Shown here piece after piece: positions 8,296 through 17,149 of a stretch of 64,000 nucleotides of DNA. The translations under genes were made by a program, and so were the position numbers. How positions within the stretch are numbered: position 1 is the stretch's first letter; each line of letters starts with the position of its first letter. Under the pieces are notes generated by a model. The model was not told the origin of the DNA and made no database searches. It saw only the letters and a program-made list of their open reading frames with translations. Source of the DNA: Jeotgalibacillus proteolyticus (GTDB lineage Bacteria; Bacillota; Bacilli; Bacillales; Jeotgalibacillaceae); assembly GCF_002926065.1 (NCBI RefSeq), contig NZ_PREZ01000001.1:1-64000 (forward strand). The letters are read 5' to 3'.

Positions 8296-9063
8296 TTAAG
8301 CGCTTGCCTTTAATTTAAGATAGTCCATCAAGAAATACATGTCTTCCCTAAGTTCGATAAATAACTTTTCATCACCTTGTGGCATGTCCGGATGAAGTTG
8401 TTTTGCTAAGGTTCTAAATCGTTTTTTTATCGTAGTTACATCTGTATCTAAAGGTAATTCATACTTAATATAAATATGTTCTAAATTATTAGTTTCATTC
8501 TTGTAATCATTGGTATTACTATTAGTATTATCCTCCTCATAACTATTACTATAAGTACTATCTTCATAGTCATTATTTCCAGTACTTTCTTTATAAGCTT
8601 TACTACCGTTCCTATCTCCGTAATAATTGCTATGAGTGCTATTTTCATTCTTATTTCTACTGTCTTCTTCATATCCTTTATAAAAATCACTGATGATCTC
8701 TTCAAATTCCAGGATAAGTCCACCTACTACTAATACTGATAAGTTACCCATCAAAGAAATAGTCTTTTTAGTAGAATTCTTTAATGATTTTATCTTCGAA
8801 CTTTTTTGAAAAGCATTGTAGCACACACTTTGTTGAAAAAAGAATTGAATTACACCAACGATTGATAATAAAATTCCCATTAAAGATACTACTTCATCGG
8901 ACTGATTATCAAGTAATGAAAGTATTAGCAACACACCAATTAAAAACGTGATTTGAGAGAATAATAAAAACGGGAGTAATTTAGCTAATTGATTATTTCT
9001 TTTGTCTTCGTCTTTTTCATTATGATAATCCCAAAAAACTAGCCAAGCAAACAGAATATACAT
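8296..9063 (-). CDS. membrane protein with C-terminal J domain
   Basis: Hydrophobic stretches near residues 2-12, 28-51, 59-78 and 104-120 predict a membrane-anchored protein. A low-complexity hydrophilic linker rich in Asn, Ser, Tyr, Asp and Glu follows (about 130-193). The last 60 residues form a J domain with the HPD motif at 224-226, which would recruit a DnaK-type Hsp70. AAGGAAGG precedes the ATG at 9063. It is alone on its strand, between defence-like genes and the rib operon. The client or purpose is unknown; J-domain membrane proteins of this layout are not DnaJ itself. Confidence 0.75.
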   Translation of the reverse strand: MYILFAWLVFWDYHNEKDEDKRNNQLAKLLPFLLFSQITFLIGVLLILSLLDNQSDEVVSLMGILLSIVGVIQFFFQQSVCYNAFQKSSKIKSLKNSTKKTISLMGNLSVLVVGGLILEFEEIISDFYKGYEEDSRNKNENSTHSNYYGDRNGSKAYKESTGNNDYEDSTYSNSYEEDNTNSNTNDYKNETNNLEHIYIKYELPLDTDVTTIKKRFRTLAKQLHPDMPQGDEKLFIELREDMYFLMDYLKLKASA

Positions 9064-9402
9064 TTTAGGCCTTCCTTCAATAGGTTATTTTACCTGCAAT
9101 ATTAATATTTTGCATTACATACAACCTAAATATAAAGAAAAATATGTAAATAGACAATATAATTTTCAAAAATTAATAAATTTTATTTATCGAATGGACA
9201 AATAATATTTTAAAAATTAATATTCGGTTTATTGAAATTCTATAGTGTAAACTCTAGAGGGTATTAAAAAATTTTTTAAAATCTCTATAGCTCAGAATTA
9301 TGAGCAATTACTATATTTAAATTTGGGGACGAAATGGGAACGAAATTCAAAATTGGGGACGAGAATGGACAAGGAGGCACAGGGAAGGCAAAGACAAAAA
9401 CC
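9064..9402. other. A+T-rich gap between accessory island and rib operon
   Basis: No convincing gene. The stretch is very A+T-rich up to about 9300. It then contains two near-identical direct repeats at 9321-9337 and 9351-9368 (listed separately). It appears to be the border between the variable region and the conserved rib operon. Confidence 0.5.
9321..9368 (+). repeat. short direct repeats at island border
   Basis: ATTTGGGGACGAAATGG (9321-9337) and AATTGGGGACGAGAATGG (9351-9368) are near copies in the same orientation, with a related GGGAACGAAATT between them. Their origin is unknown; a mobile-element scar or tandem duplication are both possible. Confidence 0.5.
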
Positions 9403-9432
9403 TTTACAAAACAGTATTTAATCCGACATAAT
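9403..9432 (+). promoter_or_regulatory. candidate promoter of the rib operon
   Basis: TTTACA (9403-9408) and CATAAT (9427-9432) are spaced by 18 bases, about 20 bases ahead of the FMN aptamer. The fit to the sigma-A consensus is moderate. Confidence 0.45.
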
Positions 9433-9452
9433 AGTATCACAATTGAATCAGT

Positions 9453-9668
9453 AATCCTTCGGGGCAGGGTGCAAGTCCCTACCGGCGGTGATGGACCTTA
9501 TGTGTCCTTAGTCCGTGACCCGGCGATGCCGGTGGATTTGGTGAAACTCCAAAGCCGACAGTGATAGTCTGGATGAGAGAAGGAAATGCGTTGTACTAAC
9601 CTGTATTAGTAGACGCTTATTTAACTATGCTTTCAAAAGCCCCATATGGATTTTATAGGGGGCTTTTT
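9453..9668 (+). promoter_or_regulatory. FMN riboswitch (RFN element) with expression platform
   Basis: The aptamer spans about 9453-9587 and shows the conserved CTTCGGGGCAGGGTG start, CCCTACCGGCGG, AGTCCGTGAC, GGTGAAACTCC, GCCGACAGTGATAGTCTGGATG and a closing GAGAAGGA that pairs with TCCTTC. The expression platform ends in a terminator hairpin at 9635-9668. FMN binding should favour the terminator and switch off the ribD operon that starts 40 bases later. Confidence 0.95.
9635..9668 (+). terminator. riboswitch-controlled terminator
   Basis: AAAAGCCCC and GGGGGCTTTTT form a hairpin followed by T's immediately before ribD. Its position directly after the FMN aptamer marks it as the regulated attenuator. 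Confidence 0.85.
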
Positions 9669-9705
9669 GGCGGTTTAACAATGCCTGTTGTGTGAGGATG
9701 ATTGT

Positions 9706-10797
9706 ATGGATGAAAAATGGATGAAGCTTGCGATTGAGATGGCAAAAAGCACCTTGGGACAAACCTCCCCAAATCCAGCAGTAGGTGCTGTGGTTGTAAA
9801 AGACGGCAGGGCTGTAGGAATGGGGGCTCACTTGAAATCAGGAGAAGGCCATGCTGAAGTAAATGCTCTAAAGCAGGCTGGTGATGAGGCTGAAGGAGCA
9901 ACTATTTATGTGACGCTTGAGCCCTGTTCCCACTACGGGAAAACACCTCCATGTGCGGACTTAATTATTGAAAAAGGCTTGAAGCGGGTGGTGATCGCTT
10001 CTGTGGACTCAAATCCGCTTGTTTCAGGAAATGGCATCCGTAAGCTTGAGGATGCTGGCATTGAGGTAACAACGGCTGTATTAAAGGAAGAAGCACTTCA
10101 ATTAAACGAATTTTTTTTTCACCATATGAAATCGAAAAAGCCGTTTGTTACATTAAAGGCTGCGATGACACTCGATGGGAAAATTGCGACTGAAAGCGGC
10201 GATAGTAAATGGATCACATCTACAGAAGCCAGAGAGGATGTGCATTTTGACCGTCATTTGCATGATGCGATACTTGTAGGATCAAATACGGTTAAAGCAG
10301 ATGATCCCGCTCTCACTACCCGCCTGCCAAACGGAGGCATTTCCCCCGTTAGAATTATTCTGGATACACAATTGTCCATTGATTCTTCAGCTAAAGTACT
10401 TACTGATGGCGCTGCGCCTACCTGGGTGATTTGTGGAAAAGGGGCTTCACAGGAGAGAGAGTCACAATTTACACAAGCAGACCATGTTCGGGTTTTAAGA
10501 ATGGAGAAGGAGTCAATTGAAATTCCCGAGCTGTTATCCGTCCTTGGGGATGAGAAAATACTCTCCGTTTATGTGGAGGGTGGTTCGAAGGTTCATGGAG
10601 CCTTTTTGGACCAAAAGCTTTTTGATCGTTTAATACTTTATATGGCCCCGAAAATTATCGGGAATGCTTCGGCAAAATCAGTTTTTAATGGAACGGGTGT
10701 TGAGGTCATGAATGAAGCTCCCGGGCTTATTTTTGAAGAAGTAAAGCTTTTGGGGCGTGATTTGAAGCTTCTTGCAAGGCTTGAGGAAAGAGGGTGA
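9706..10797 (+). CDS. ribD: bifunctional riboflavin deaminase/reductase RibD
   Basis: RibD carries out the second and third steps of riboflavin synthesis: deamination of the GTP-derived pyrimidine and reduction of the ribosyl chain with NADPH. The N-terminal CDA-fold domain has zinc ligands H49 (HAE, with E51 as general acid/base), C74 and C83. The reductase domain covers about residues 145-355. I start at the ATG at 9706, preceded by GAGGATG; the TTG at 9688 has no site. The length (363 aa) is normal. It is first in the FMN-riboswitch operon, followed 6 bases later by ribE. Confidence 0.96.
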   Translation: MDEKWMKLAIEMAKSTLGQTSPNPAVGAVVVKDGRAVGMGAHLKSGEGHAEVNALKQAGDEAEGATIYVTLEPCSHYGKTPPCADLIIEKGLKRVVIASVDSNPLVSGNGIRKLEDAGIEVTTAVLKEEALQLNEFFFHHMKSKKPFVTLKAAMTLDGKIATESGDSKWITSTEAREDVHFDRHLHDAILVGSNTVKADDPALTTRLPNGGISPVRIILDTQLSIDSSAKVLTDGAAPTWVICGKGASQERESQFTQADHVRVLRMEKESIEIPELLSVLGDEKILSVYVEGGSKVHGAFLDQKLFDRLILYMAPKIIGNASAKSVFNGTGVEVMNEAPGLIFEEVKLLGRDLKLLARLEERG

Positions 10798-10803
10798 ACA
10801 GAA

Positions 10804-11454
10804 TTGTTTACGGGCATAATTGAAGAAGTAGGAAGTATTGTTTCCATTAAAAGAGGAAGAGAGTCGAGTGTGCTGACAATTGACGGTCCAAAGGTCATTA
10901 GCGACGCTCACCTTGGAGACAGTATTTCAGTGAATGGGGTTTGTCTCACTGTAACTGGATTCACAAATAATCAATTTACAGTTGACGTCATGCCTGAAAC
11001 TGTTAAAACAACGACCATTCATCAGTTGAAGGTCAGCTCGAAAGTTAACCTGGAGCGTGCGATGCCGGCAAATGGCCGATTTGGAGGACATTTTGTTTCA
11101 GGCCATATTGATGGAACAGGAAAAATACGTTCGAAACAGCAAAAAGAAAATGCAATATATATTTATATTGATGTTGAGCCCGAATTGATGCCGTATTTTA
11201 TTGAAAAAGGCTCGGTAGCAGTAGACGGAACGTCACTTACTATTTTTGATGTAGAAGAATCTGCCTTTATGATTTCGCTGATTCCTCAGACTGTGGAAGA
11301 ATCAGTGGTAGGAAAGAAGAAGGTTGGAGATTTTGTGAATATTGAATGTGATATGATTGCCAAATACATTCACAGGCTCGTTCAGCCAAAAGCTGTTCCA
11401 TTTAAAAAAGGAGTAGACGAAGCTCTTTTACAAAAATATGGATTTATGGACTAG
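10804..11454 (+). CDS. ribE: riboflavin synthase alpha subunit
   Basis: Dismutates two 6,7-dimethyl-8-ribityllumazine molecules into riboflavin and the pyrimidine precursor. The 216-aa chain has the typical two lumazine-binding repeats: [10 protein letters not shown] at residue 1 with a [12 protein letters not shown] segment, and a second [12 protein letters not shown] copy near residue 97 with [11 protein letters not shown]. It starts with TTG, with GAGGGTG upstream, which matches the MFTGI start of homologues. Confidence 0.95.
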   Translation: MFTGIIEEVGSIVSIKRGRESSVLTIDGPKVISDAHLGDSISVNGVCLTVTGFTNNQFTVDVMPETVKTTTIHQLKVSSKVNLERAMPANGRFGGHFVSGHIDGTGKIRSKQQKENAIYIYIDVEPELMPYFIEKGSVAVDGTSLTIFDVEESAFMISLIPQTVEESVVGKKKVGDFVNIECDMIAKYIHRLVQPKAVPFKKGVDEALLQKYGFMD

Positions 11455-11467
11455 GGAGGACAGCCGG

Positions 11468-12661
11468 ATGTTTAATCGCATAGAGGATGCAATTGATGAT
11501 TTGAAGGCAGGAAAGGTTATTATCGTGGTTGATGATGAAGACAGGGAAAATGAAGGGGACTTTGTTGCCTTATCTGAAAACATTACATCAGAAACCATTA
11601 ATTTCATGATTAAAGAAGGACGGGGACTTGTTTGTGTTCCGATTACAGAAGAAAGAGCGAATGAGCTTCAGCTTAAACCTATGACAGACACAAATACTGA
11701 TTCCCACGGGACTGCTTTTACAGTTAGTGTGGACCATATTGATACAACAACAGGCATAAGTGCCCCGGAGCGTGCATTAACGGTTAGGGAGTTGATTAAC
11801 ACTGAGGCTAAAGGTTCCGATTTTAACCGTCCAGGCCACATCTTTCCGCTGGTGGCGAAGCCCGGCGGTGTGTTAAAACGGGCAGGGCATACTGAAGCAG
11901 CTGTAGATCTGGCTGTTTTATCAGGCGCGAAGCCATCCGGTGTGATTTGTGAAATCATAAAAGAAGATGGTACGATGGCCCGCGTGCCTCAGCTAAAGGA
12001 ACTGGCTGATAAATTTGATTTAAAATTGATTACGATTCAGGACTTAATTGCGTACAGAAGAAATAAGGAAAAATTAATCCAGCGTGAAGTGGCTGTACAA
12101 ATGCCGACTGAATACGGTAATTTTCAGGCTGTCGCCTATACAGAAACACTTACAGGACAGGAGCATGTGGCTCTGGTTAAAGGAGATATTTCCTCGGTTG
12201 ACCCCGTCCTTGTCCGGGTGCATTCTGAATGTTTAACCGGTGATGTGTTCGGTTCAAACCGCTGTGATTGCGGACCTCAGCTGCATGCTGCGCTTTCTCA
12301 GATTGAAAAAGAAGGCAACGGCATTCTATTATATATGAGGCAGGAGGGGCGCGGGATCGGTCTTGTCAACAAATTAAAAGCTTATAAACTCCAGGAAGAA
12401 GGTCTTGATACAGTGGAAGCAAACCAGAAATTGGGGTTTGCAGCTGATTTGAGGGACTATGGAATCGGAGCCCAGATTCTAAAGGATTTAGGGGTAACGA
12501 ATATGAGAATTTTAACAAACAACCCAAGAAAAATCGCTGGGGTTAAAGGCTACGGCTTAAAGGTAGTTGAGCGGGTCCCGCTTCAAATGCCAACGAAAGA
12601 ACAGAATGCAAAGTATCTTGAAACAAAAAAATCAAAGCTCGGCCATATGCTGAAATTTTAG
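11468..12661 (+). CDS. ribBA: bifunctional DHBP synthase/GTP cyclohydrolase II
   Basis: The N-terminal half makes 3,4-dihydroxy-2-butanone 4-phosphate (RENEGD at residues 26-31, and an [11 protein letters not shown] motif). The C-terminal half opens GTP to the first pyrimidine of the pathway, with zinc ligands C255, C266 and C268 and the [13 protein letters not shown] motif. The ATG at 11468 follows AGGGAGGA; the frame is open further upstream into ribE but without a site. At 397 aa it matches B. subtilis RibA. Confidence 0.96.
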   Translation: MFNRIEDAIDDLKAGKVIIVVDDEDRENEGDFVALSENITSETINFMIKEGRGLVCVPITEERANELQLKPMTDTNTDSHGTAFTVSVDHIDTTTGISAPERALTVRELINTEAKGSDFNRPGHIFPLVAKPGGVLKRAGHTEAAVDLAVLSGAKPSGVICEIIKEDGTMARVPQLKELADKFDLKLITIQDLIAYRRNKEKLIQREVAVQMPTEYGNFQAVAYTETLTGQEHVALVKGDISSVDPVLVRVHSECLTGDVFGSNRCDCGPQLHAALSQIEKEGNGILLYMRQEGRGIGLVNKLKAYKLQEEGLDTVEANQKLGFAADLRDYGIGAQILKDLGVTNMRILTNNPRKIAGVKGYGLKVVERVPLQMPTKEQNAKYLETKKSKLGHMLKF

Positions 12662-12673
12662 GGGGAAATGGAT

Positions 12674-13144
12674 ATGAAAAAAACGTATGAAGGACATTTA
12701 GTAGGAACTGATCTTAAGGTTGCGATTGTAGTAGGAAGATTTAATGAGTTTATTACGAGCAAGCTTCTTGGAGGAGCAGAAGATGCGCTAAGAAGACATG
12801 GGGTGCGGGAAGAGGATGTAGCAGTGGCATGGGTGCCAGGCGTATTTGAAATCCCTGTTGTTGCACAGCGTCTGGCTAAGTCAGGCAAATATGATGCAGT
12901 TATCACCCTTGGCACCGTTATTCGCGGAGCTACTCCCCACTTTGAATATGTCAGCGGAGAGGTGGCAAAAGGGGTCGCTAATATTGCGCTAAATGAAGGG
13001 CTGCCCGTTATTTTTGGCGTCCTAACTACAGATACAATCGAACAGGCTATCGAACGTGCCGGTACAAAGGCAGGCAACAAGGGCTGGGAAGCAGCAATTG
13101 CTGCCATTGAAATGGCAAGCCTGTTTAAAAGCATGGATGCGTAA
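12674..13144 (+). CDS. ribH: 6,7-dimethyl-8-ribityllumazine synthase
   Basis: Condenses the butanone phosphate with the ribityl pyrimidine to give the lumazine used by RibE; usually a 60-mer capsid. The sequence shows the VVGRFN start, AWVPGxFEIP, [16 protein letters not shown] and AGTKAGNKG motifs. Two ATGs are possible. I prefer 12674 because GGGGG at 12661-12665 is 8 bases away, while the one at 12668 is only 2 bases from it. It closes the rib operon and is followed by a strong terminator. Confidence 0.95.
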   Translation: MKKTYEGHLVGTDLKVAIVVGRFNEFITSKLLGGAEDALRRHGVREEDVAVAWVPGVFEIPVVAQRLAKSGKYDAVITLGTVIRGATPHFEYVSGEVAKGVANIALNEGLPVIFGVLTTDTIEQAIERAGTKAGNKGWEAAIAAIEMASLFKSMDA

Positions 13145-13188
13145 GACAAAACAAAAAGTCAGCTAACCACTGGCTTTTTGTTTTGTCA
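13145..13188 (+). terminator. rib operon terminator
   Basis: GACAAAACAAAAAGTCAG pairs with CTGGCTTTTTGTTTTGTC across a 7-base loop immediately after the ribH stop codon. Confidence 0.9.
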
Positions 13189-13213
13189 AAAAACCTTTCT
13201 CGTCACATTTTTA

Positions 13214-13313
13214 ATGACATTTTCATTTATGGACAGTATAATAACATCTTGTGGCTGGCCTCGTTTTGAGGTTGAGCGGGTAGGGAGAGGGCGCTTGCAA
13301 AGGCAGGCATTAT
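13214..13313 (+). promoter_or_regulatory. promoter and short leader of the purine permease gene
   Basis: ATGACA (13214-13219) and TATAAT (13237-13242) are 17 bases apart. The leader of about 65 bases holds a CCTCGTTTTGAGG hairpin and a GC-rich stretch. I looked for purine-riboswitch hallmarks and did not find them. Confidence 0.6.
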
Positions 13314-14606
13314 ATGAAAACTTTAGGAGGATTTTTTGATTTAACCAAACATCACACATCTGTAAAACAGGAAGTGATGGCTGGGGCAGTAGGGTTTTTT
13401 ACGATCGTGTATATTATCGCGGTCAATTCATTGATTTTATCAGAATCAGGTATGCCGTTTGAAGGAGCGGTAATTGCAACGATTCTGACCTGTGCATTAG
13501 GCTGTCTATTAATGGCGTTTATCGGCAATGCGCCAATCATCCTGGTGCCGGGAATGGGCATTAACGCCATGTTCACGTACACGCTCGTTCATGCAATGGG
13601 CTTTACGTGGCAGGAGGCACTTGGAATCGTTGCTGTTTCCGGAATGCTTTTTGTTATCGTGGCGTTTACAAAGCTTTCAGGAATTTTAAGCGAGGCGATT
13701 CCGCAATCCTTAAAGGATGCGATCACTGTAGGTCTCGGCTTCTTTTTACTGCTCATCGGGCTTGAAAAAGGTTCAATGGTTGTTCAGGGTGAAAACTCAC
13801 TCATTGCCATTGGTGACTTTGCAGAGCCTGCTGCTTTGGCTACAATCATTACATTGATCGCAGCACTAGTTTTGTTTGTGAAAAACGTTCCAGGACATTT
13901 TTTATGGACCATTTTATTTGGCACCGCTCTTGCTTTTGTGCTTGGAATTCAGCCGGCAGGGGGAAGCCAAACCTCAATCACAGGAGAATCAATTATTTGG
14001 TTTCAGCTATCCTTTGATAAATGGCTCCACATTCCATTTTGGATCGGGATCTTTTCTCTGACTATGGTCCTGGTATTTGAAAACATCGGACTAGTTCATG
14101 GGCATGTTTCTTTTATTAAAAGACCGGAAGCCTACGGACCTGCTTTAAAAGCAAATGCATTATCAGCATTAAGTTCAGGGTTCCTTGGAACGAGCCCGAC
14201 AGTTTCGACAGTGGAATCAACGGCCGCGATGGCAGCAGGAGGACGAACCGGACTTACCGCCCTGACAACAGGTGTGCTGTTTCTAGCTTCCGCCCTGTTT
14301 ATTCCGTATATGGGCTATATACCTGATCATGCGGTTGCCCCTATTTTAATTATTATTGGCATTCTGATGATTCAGCACATGCGTCATATGAATCTTGAGG
14401 ATTTTACTGAATCGATTCCAGCCATTATGCTGATTGTAATGATTCCTTTTACGTTCAGCATTGCTGACGGGATAGCTATTGGATTCATTTTGTATCCATT
14501 TATGAAGTTCATTATGGGAAGAGCAAAGGAAGTATCAATACCGCTACTGATTATTTCAGCTCTGTTTTTACTTTACTTCATTTTGCATTTCATCCCATTT
14601 ATATAA
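13314..14606 (+). CDS. AzgA-family adenine/guanine/hypoxanthine permease
   Basis: A 430-aa polytopic membrane protein of the NCS2 AzgA branch (PbuG/PbuO-like). Family signatures visible are the GxxGFFTIxYIIAVN segment in the first membrane helix, GMGINAMFTYT near residue 80-90, and GTSPTVSTVESTAAMAAGGRTGL near residue 290. It imports purine bases by proton symport. AAAGGCAGG precedes the ATG. It stands alone with its own promoter and terminator. Whether it prefers guanine/hypoxanthine or adenine cannot be read from sequence. Confidence 0.9.
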   Translation: MKTLGGFFDLTKHHTSVKQEVMAGAVGFFTIVYIIAVNSLILSESGMPFEGAVIATILTCALGCLLMAFIGNAPIILVPGMGINAMFTYTLVHAMGFTWQEALGIVAVSGMLFVIVAFTKLSGILSEAIPQSLKDAITVGLGFFLLLIGLEKGSMVVQGENSLIAIGDFAEPAALATIITLIAALVLFVKNVPGHFLWTILFGTALAFVLGIQPAGGSQTSITGESIIWFQLSFDKWLHIPFWIGIFSLTMVLVFENIGLVHGHVSFIKRPEAYGPALKANALSALSSGFLGTSPTVSTVESTAAMAAGGRTGLTALTTGVLFLASALFIPYMGYIPDHAVAPILIIIGILMIQHMRHMNLEDFTESIPAIMLIVMIPFTFSIADGIAIGFILYPFMKFIMGRAKEVSIPLLIISALFLLYFILHFIPFI

Positions 14607-14610
14607 GCAA

Positions 14611-14641
14611 AAGACCATCTTTTTTATAAAGATGGTCTTCT
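14611..14641 (+). terminator. terminator after purine permease
   Basis: AAGACCATCTTT pairs with AAAGATGGTCTT around a short A/T loop, followed by a T-containing tail. It can serve both strands, as the leftward small gene also ends here. Confidence 0.75.
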
Positions 14642-14667
14642 TAGTATGCTAAGAAAGTTGACTTATA

Positions 14668-14940
14668 CTAAGCCAGTTCATATAAAAATCTTCTCTGCGG
14701 CTTTATATAGCGTTTTAGCTCTGAGCCTAATTTCCCTCGCAGGTTTTTTGGCGAAACCGCCCGGGCAATATCCCCTGGCTTTGGATAGATGCCGACAGGA
14801 TTAAGCTCAACTCTAATAACCCCTTCAAAATAATCGAATTTCTCATGATCCAGGATGCGCGTTTTCACGTACACTACGTAAGAATCATTTAGTTTTTCAA
14901 CCTTGTCCACGTCAAAATAAAAGCGGAAGTCTTCATACAT
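14668..14940 (-). CDS. conserved small protein of unknown function
   Basis: A 90-aa soluble protein rich in aromatic and charged residues, with no motif I can assign. The ATG at 14940 is chosen over the GTG at 14949 because TGAGGTGA lies the right distance upstream. It is transcribed towards the purine permease and faces away from dapF. Confidence 0.6.
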   Translation of the reverse strand: MYEDFRFYFDVDKVEKLNDSYVVYVKTRILDHEKFDYFEGVIRVELNPVGIYPKPGDIARAVSPKNLRGKLGSELKRYIKPQRRFLYELA

Positions 14941-15050
14941 TGTGCTCACCTCAGGTTAAACTGGTCATGTATTTAGTATATCAATCTTGCGAAAAAAATG
15001 AGAATATGGCAACCTAATATCAATACATTCGAAACGTGAGGGAATAAATT

Positions 15051-16049
15051 ATGAAACTATCTTTAATTAAATGTCATGGATCAAGCAATGATTTTATTAT
15101 ATTCGATGAAGAGAACAGCTCCTTGAAACTAGTAGATAAAGACCGTGCACAAATAGCGGAAACCCTTTGCAATAGAACATCGTCTATAGGCGCTGATGGT
15201 GTATTGTACATTTCTGAAAGCACAAATGCTCAGGCAAAAATGAGAGTATTTAACTCAGACGGCTCAGAAGCTTCGATGTGCGGAAACGGTCTGCGTTGTG
15301 CAGCCCGCTATATAGCTGAACGTGATGGTCTTAATAAATTCAGTGTTGAGACGTTAAAAGCAACATTACAAGTGGAAAAAGTGGAGTCGTTATACGAGGA
15401 CATTCCGACCTATGCAGTAGAAATATCGCCTATTTTATTTAACCTCGATGCACTTCCTTTAGAAATGGATAGTGAAACATTAATTAATCAGCCGGTACCG
15501 GAGTGGCATCATTCTCTTCGTTTTTCAGCTCTGGCTGTCCCTAATCCGCATTTAATTACACATGTAGATGCAGAAGTGCTTTCAGGCAGCCTTCAAAAAG
15601 AAATGGCTGAGAAATTCAACTCCCAAAATGAATGGTTTAAAGACGGGGTAAACGTAAGTTTTGTTGTGCCGTTTAGTGAAAACGAAATTTTTGTACGGAC
15701 GTTCGAAAGAGGCGTCGGATTTACTAATGCATGCGGAACGGCGATGTCTTCTTCAAGTCTTGTGGAGGTCATTCTTGAAAGAAGCGAGGCTGGTATTCCA
15801 ATTGACGTCTACAATGACGGTGGACGTGTAAAATGTGTAATCAATAAAAATGAAGGCCGCTATGACCATATCGATTTAATTGGCAACGCGACATTTACGG
15901 ACTACTATGAAGCAAACATTGATGAAGGGTCAAATCAAATTGTGAACACAGCTCATCTTTCCGGGACAGATGAGGAGCTGATTTATCAGCGAATGGCCCA
16001 GGCCGCAAAGGAATATTTATCTTCAAAGCTTGCAGCAGTCAATAACTAA
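15051..16049 (+). CDS. dapF: diaminopimelate epimerase
   Basis: Converts LL- to meso-diaminopimelate for peptidoglycan and lysine. The two catalytic cysteines sit in SMCGNG (C77) and TNACGTA (C228), and the family HGSSNDF start and NPH motif are present. At 332 aa it is of the longer Listeria/Staphylococcus type, not the about 284-aa B. subtilis form. GTGAGGGA precedes the ATG. It is monocistronic or paired with the following membrane gene. Confidence 0.9.
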   Translation: MKLSLIKCHGSSNDFIIFDEENSSLKLVDKDRAQIAETLCNRTSSIGADGVLYISESTNAQAKMRVFNSDGSEASMCGNGLRCAARYIAERDGLNKFSVETLKATLQVEKVESLYEDIPTYAVEISPILFNLDALPLEMDSETLINQPVPEWHHSLRFSALAVPNPHLITHVDAEVLSGSLQKEMAEKFNSQNEWFKDGVNVSFVVPFSENEIFVRTFERGVGFTNACGTAMSSSSLVEVILERSEAGIPIDVYNDGGRVKCVINKNEGRYDHIDLIGNATFTDYYEANIDEGSNQIVNTAHLSGTDEELIYQRMAQAAKEYLSSKLAAVNN

Positions 16050-16090
16050 CCCAGCTATGCATAAGCTTAAATGAAACGGAGGAGGTACGT

Positions 16091-16831
16091 GTGTTTTCAC
16101 CAACTGAATTCGTCTCATTTGAGCTTTTTTCTATTAGTCATATTGTAATGATCGGTGTCTTTTTCATAAGCTTTTTTGCATCCATTTTAAATTTCCGGCA
16201 GCGTTTATCCAAAAGAATTCATAAGCTGATCATATGGATCCTGGCCTCCATTCTTATTTTATCGGAATTGTCCTATCAAATTTGGGCTGCTTCTGTTGGA
16301 ATATGGGATGCGAAATATTTTATACCGATTCAGCTTTGTTCATTCAGTACTTTTTTTGGCCTGTATCTTTTATTTAAAAGAAACAAATTTATTTTCTACT
16401 TTTTCTTTTACGTTGCTTTTTTCCCGCCTGTACTTGCTCTTATGACACCTGACTTAGCTTACGGATTTCCTCATTATTTTTACTGGAAATTCTTTTTGCA
16501 GCATATCGCTATTCCAATTACAGCCGTTTATATCCTCTACAGGGATAAATGGGAGCTTAAGCTGCGCTCCATCCTTTGGGCTTTTCTTATCTTAAACGCG
16601 TTCGCTGTTCCTGTAGCGATTATCAATAAAAAACTCGGATCAAATTATTTCTTTTTATCCGGTCCGCCGGCATCTGATACAGCACTTTCTTTTTTTGGAG
16701 AAGGCTGGGTTTATATCATTCAGCTAGAGGTCTGTGCCCTTATCTTTTTCTTTCTTACGTATTTAATTGGACGCGGACTTTTGAAGGTTGGTAATCAAAA
16801 GATTTCAGAAAATAATGTTCTTTCCGGTTGA
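16091..16831 (+). CDS. YwaF/TIGR02206-type integral membrane protein
   Basis: A 246-aa protein with about seven hydrophobic segments spread along the chain and a conserved IPIQLCSFS segment near residue 85 and FPHYFYWKFFLQH near 130, features of the TIGR02206 family. The function of the family is unknown. GTG start with GGAGGAGGT directly upstream. The trp operon promoter overlaps its stop codon. Confidence 0.75.
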   Translation: MFSPTEFVSFELFSISHIVMIGVFFISFFASILNFRQRLSKRIHKLIIWILASILILSELSYQIWAASVGIWDAKYFIPIQLCSFSTFFGLYLLFKRNKFIFYFFFYVAFFPPVLALMTPDLAYGFPHYFYWKFFLQHIAIPITAVYILYRDKWELKLRSILWAFLILNAFAVPVAIINKKLGSNYFFLSGPPASDTALSFFGEGWVYIIQLEVCALIFFFLTYLIGRGLLKVGNQKISENNVLSG

Positions 16832-16856
16832 CATTAAAAGGGGTTCATACTAATAT
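16828..16856 (+). promoter_or_regulatory. trp operon promoter
   Basis: TTGACA (16828-16833) and TAATAT (16851-16856) are 17 bases apart and overlap the end of the upstream gene. They lie about 20 bases ahead of the first T-box leader. Confidence 0.6.
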
Positions 16857-16874
16857 AATAAACAATCAAAAACT

Positions 16875-17142
16875 TAACGCGATGAAAAAGAATAGTACAC
16901 TGCACGTCTTTTTTAGAGAGCTGGTGGCTGCTGAGAACCAGTAAAGAGTGCTGTGGAATGGACTTTGGAGCACCTTGCTGAACTCAGTTTAAGTAGGCAC
17001 AGGCGGATCACTTACGATATAAGTGGCAGGAGAGTGTGTGATTAACTTCCTGCAATGAGCGGGCTTTAAGATTAAAGCCAACAAAGGTGGTATCACGGGT
17101 CTTCCCGTCCTTTACAATAGGACAGGTAGGCTCTTTTTTTTA
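16875..17142 (+). promoter_or_regulatory. T-box leader 1 (tRNA-Trp), first of a tandem pair
   Basis: A T-box RNA with a long Stem I; the specifier triplet TGG at 16959-16961 sits in GAATGGAC. The T-box sequence AAAGGTGGTATCACGGGT is at 17083-17100, and its antiterminator partner CCCGTCCTTT follows. The terminator (CCCGTCCT with AGGACAGG) is less perfect than usual and its T-run comes after a short GC-rich gap, ending near 17141. Uncharged tRNA-Trp should stabilise the antiterminator and let transcription continue. Confidence 0.88.
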
Positions 17143-17149
17143 TAGGGAA

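Noticed and set aside
9334..9564. Open frame on the plus strand before ribD
   Set aside because: It runs through the FMN aptamer, whose conserved bases explain the sequence; no ribosome-binding site.
12658..13149. 163-codon open frame antisense to ribH
   Set aside because: A shadow of ribH on the opposite strand; composition follows the ribH codons and there is no start signal.
13243..13313. Possible purine riboswitch before the AzgA-type permease
   Set aside because: The conserved purine aptamer core (ATATGG, CTACC, CCGTAAA-type bases) is not present in the short leader.
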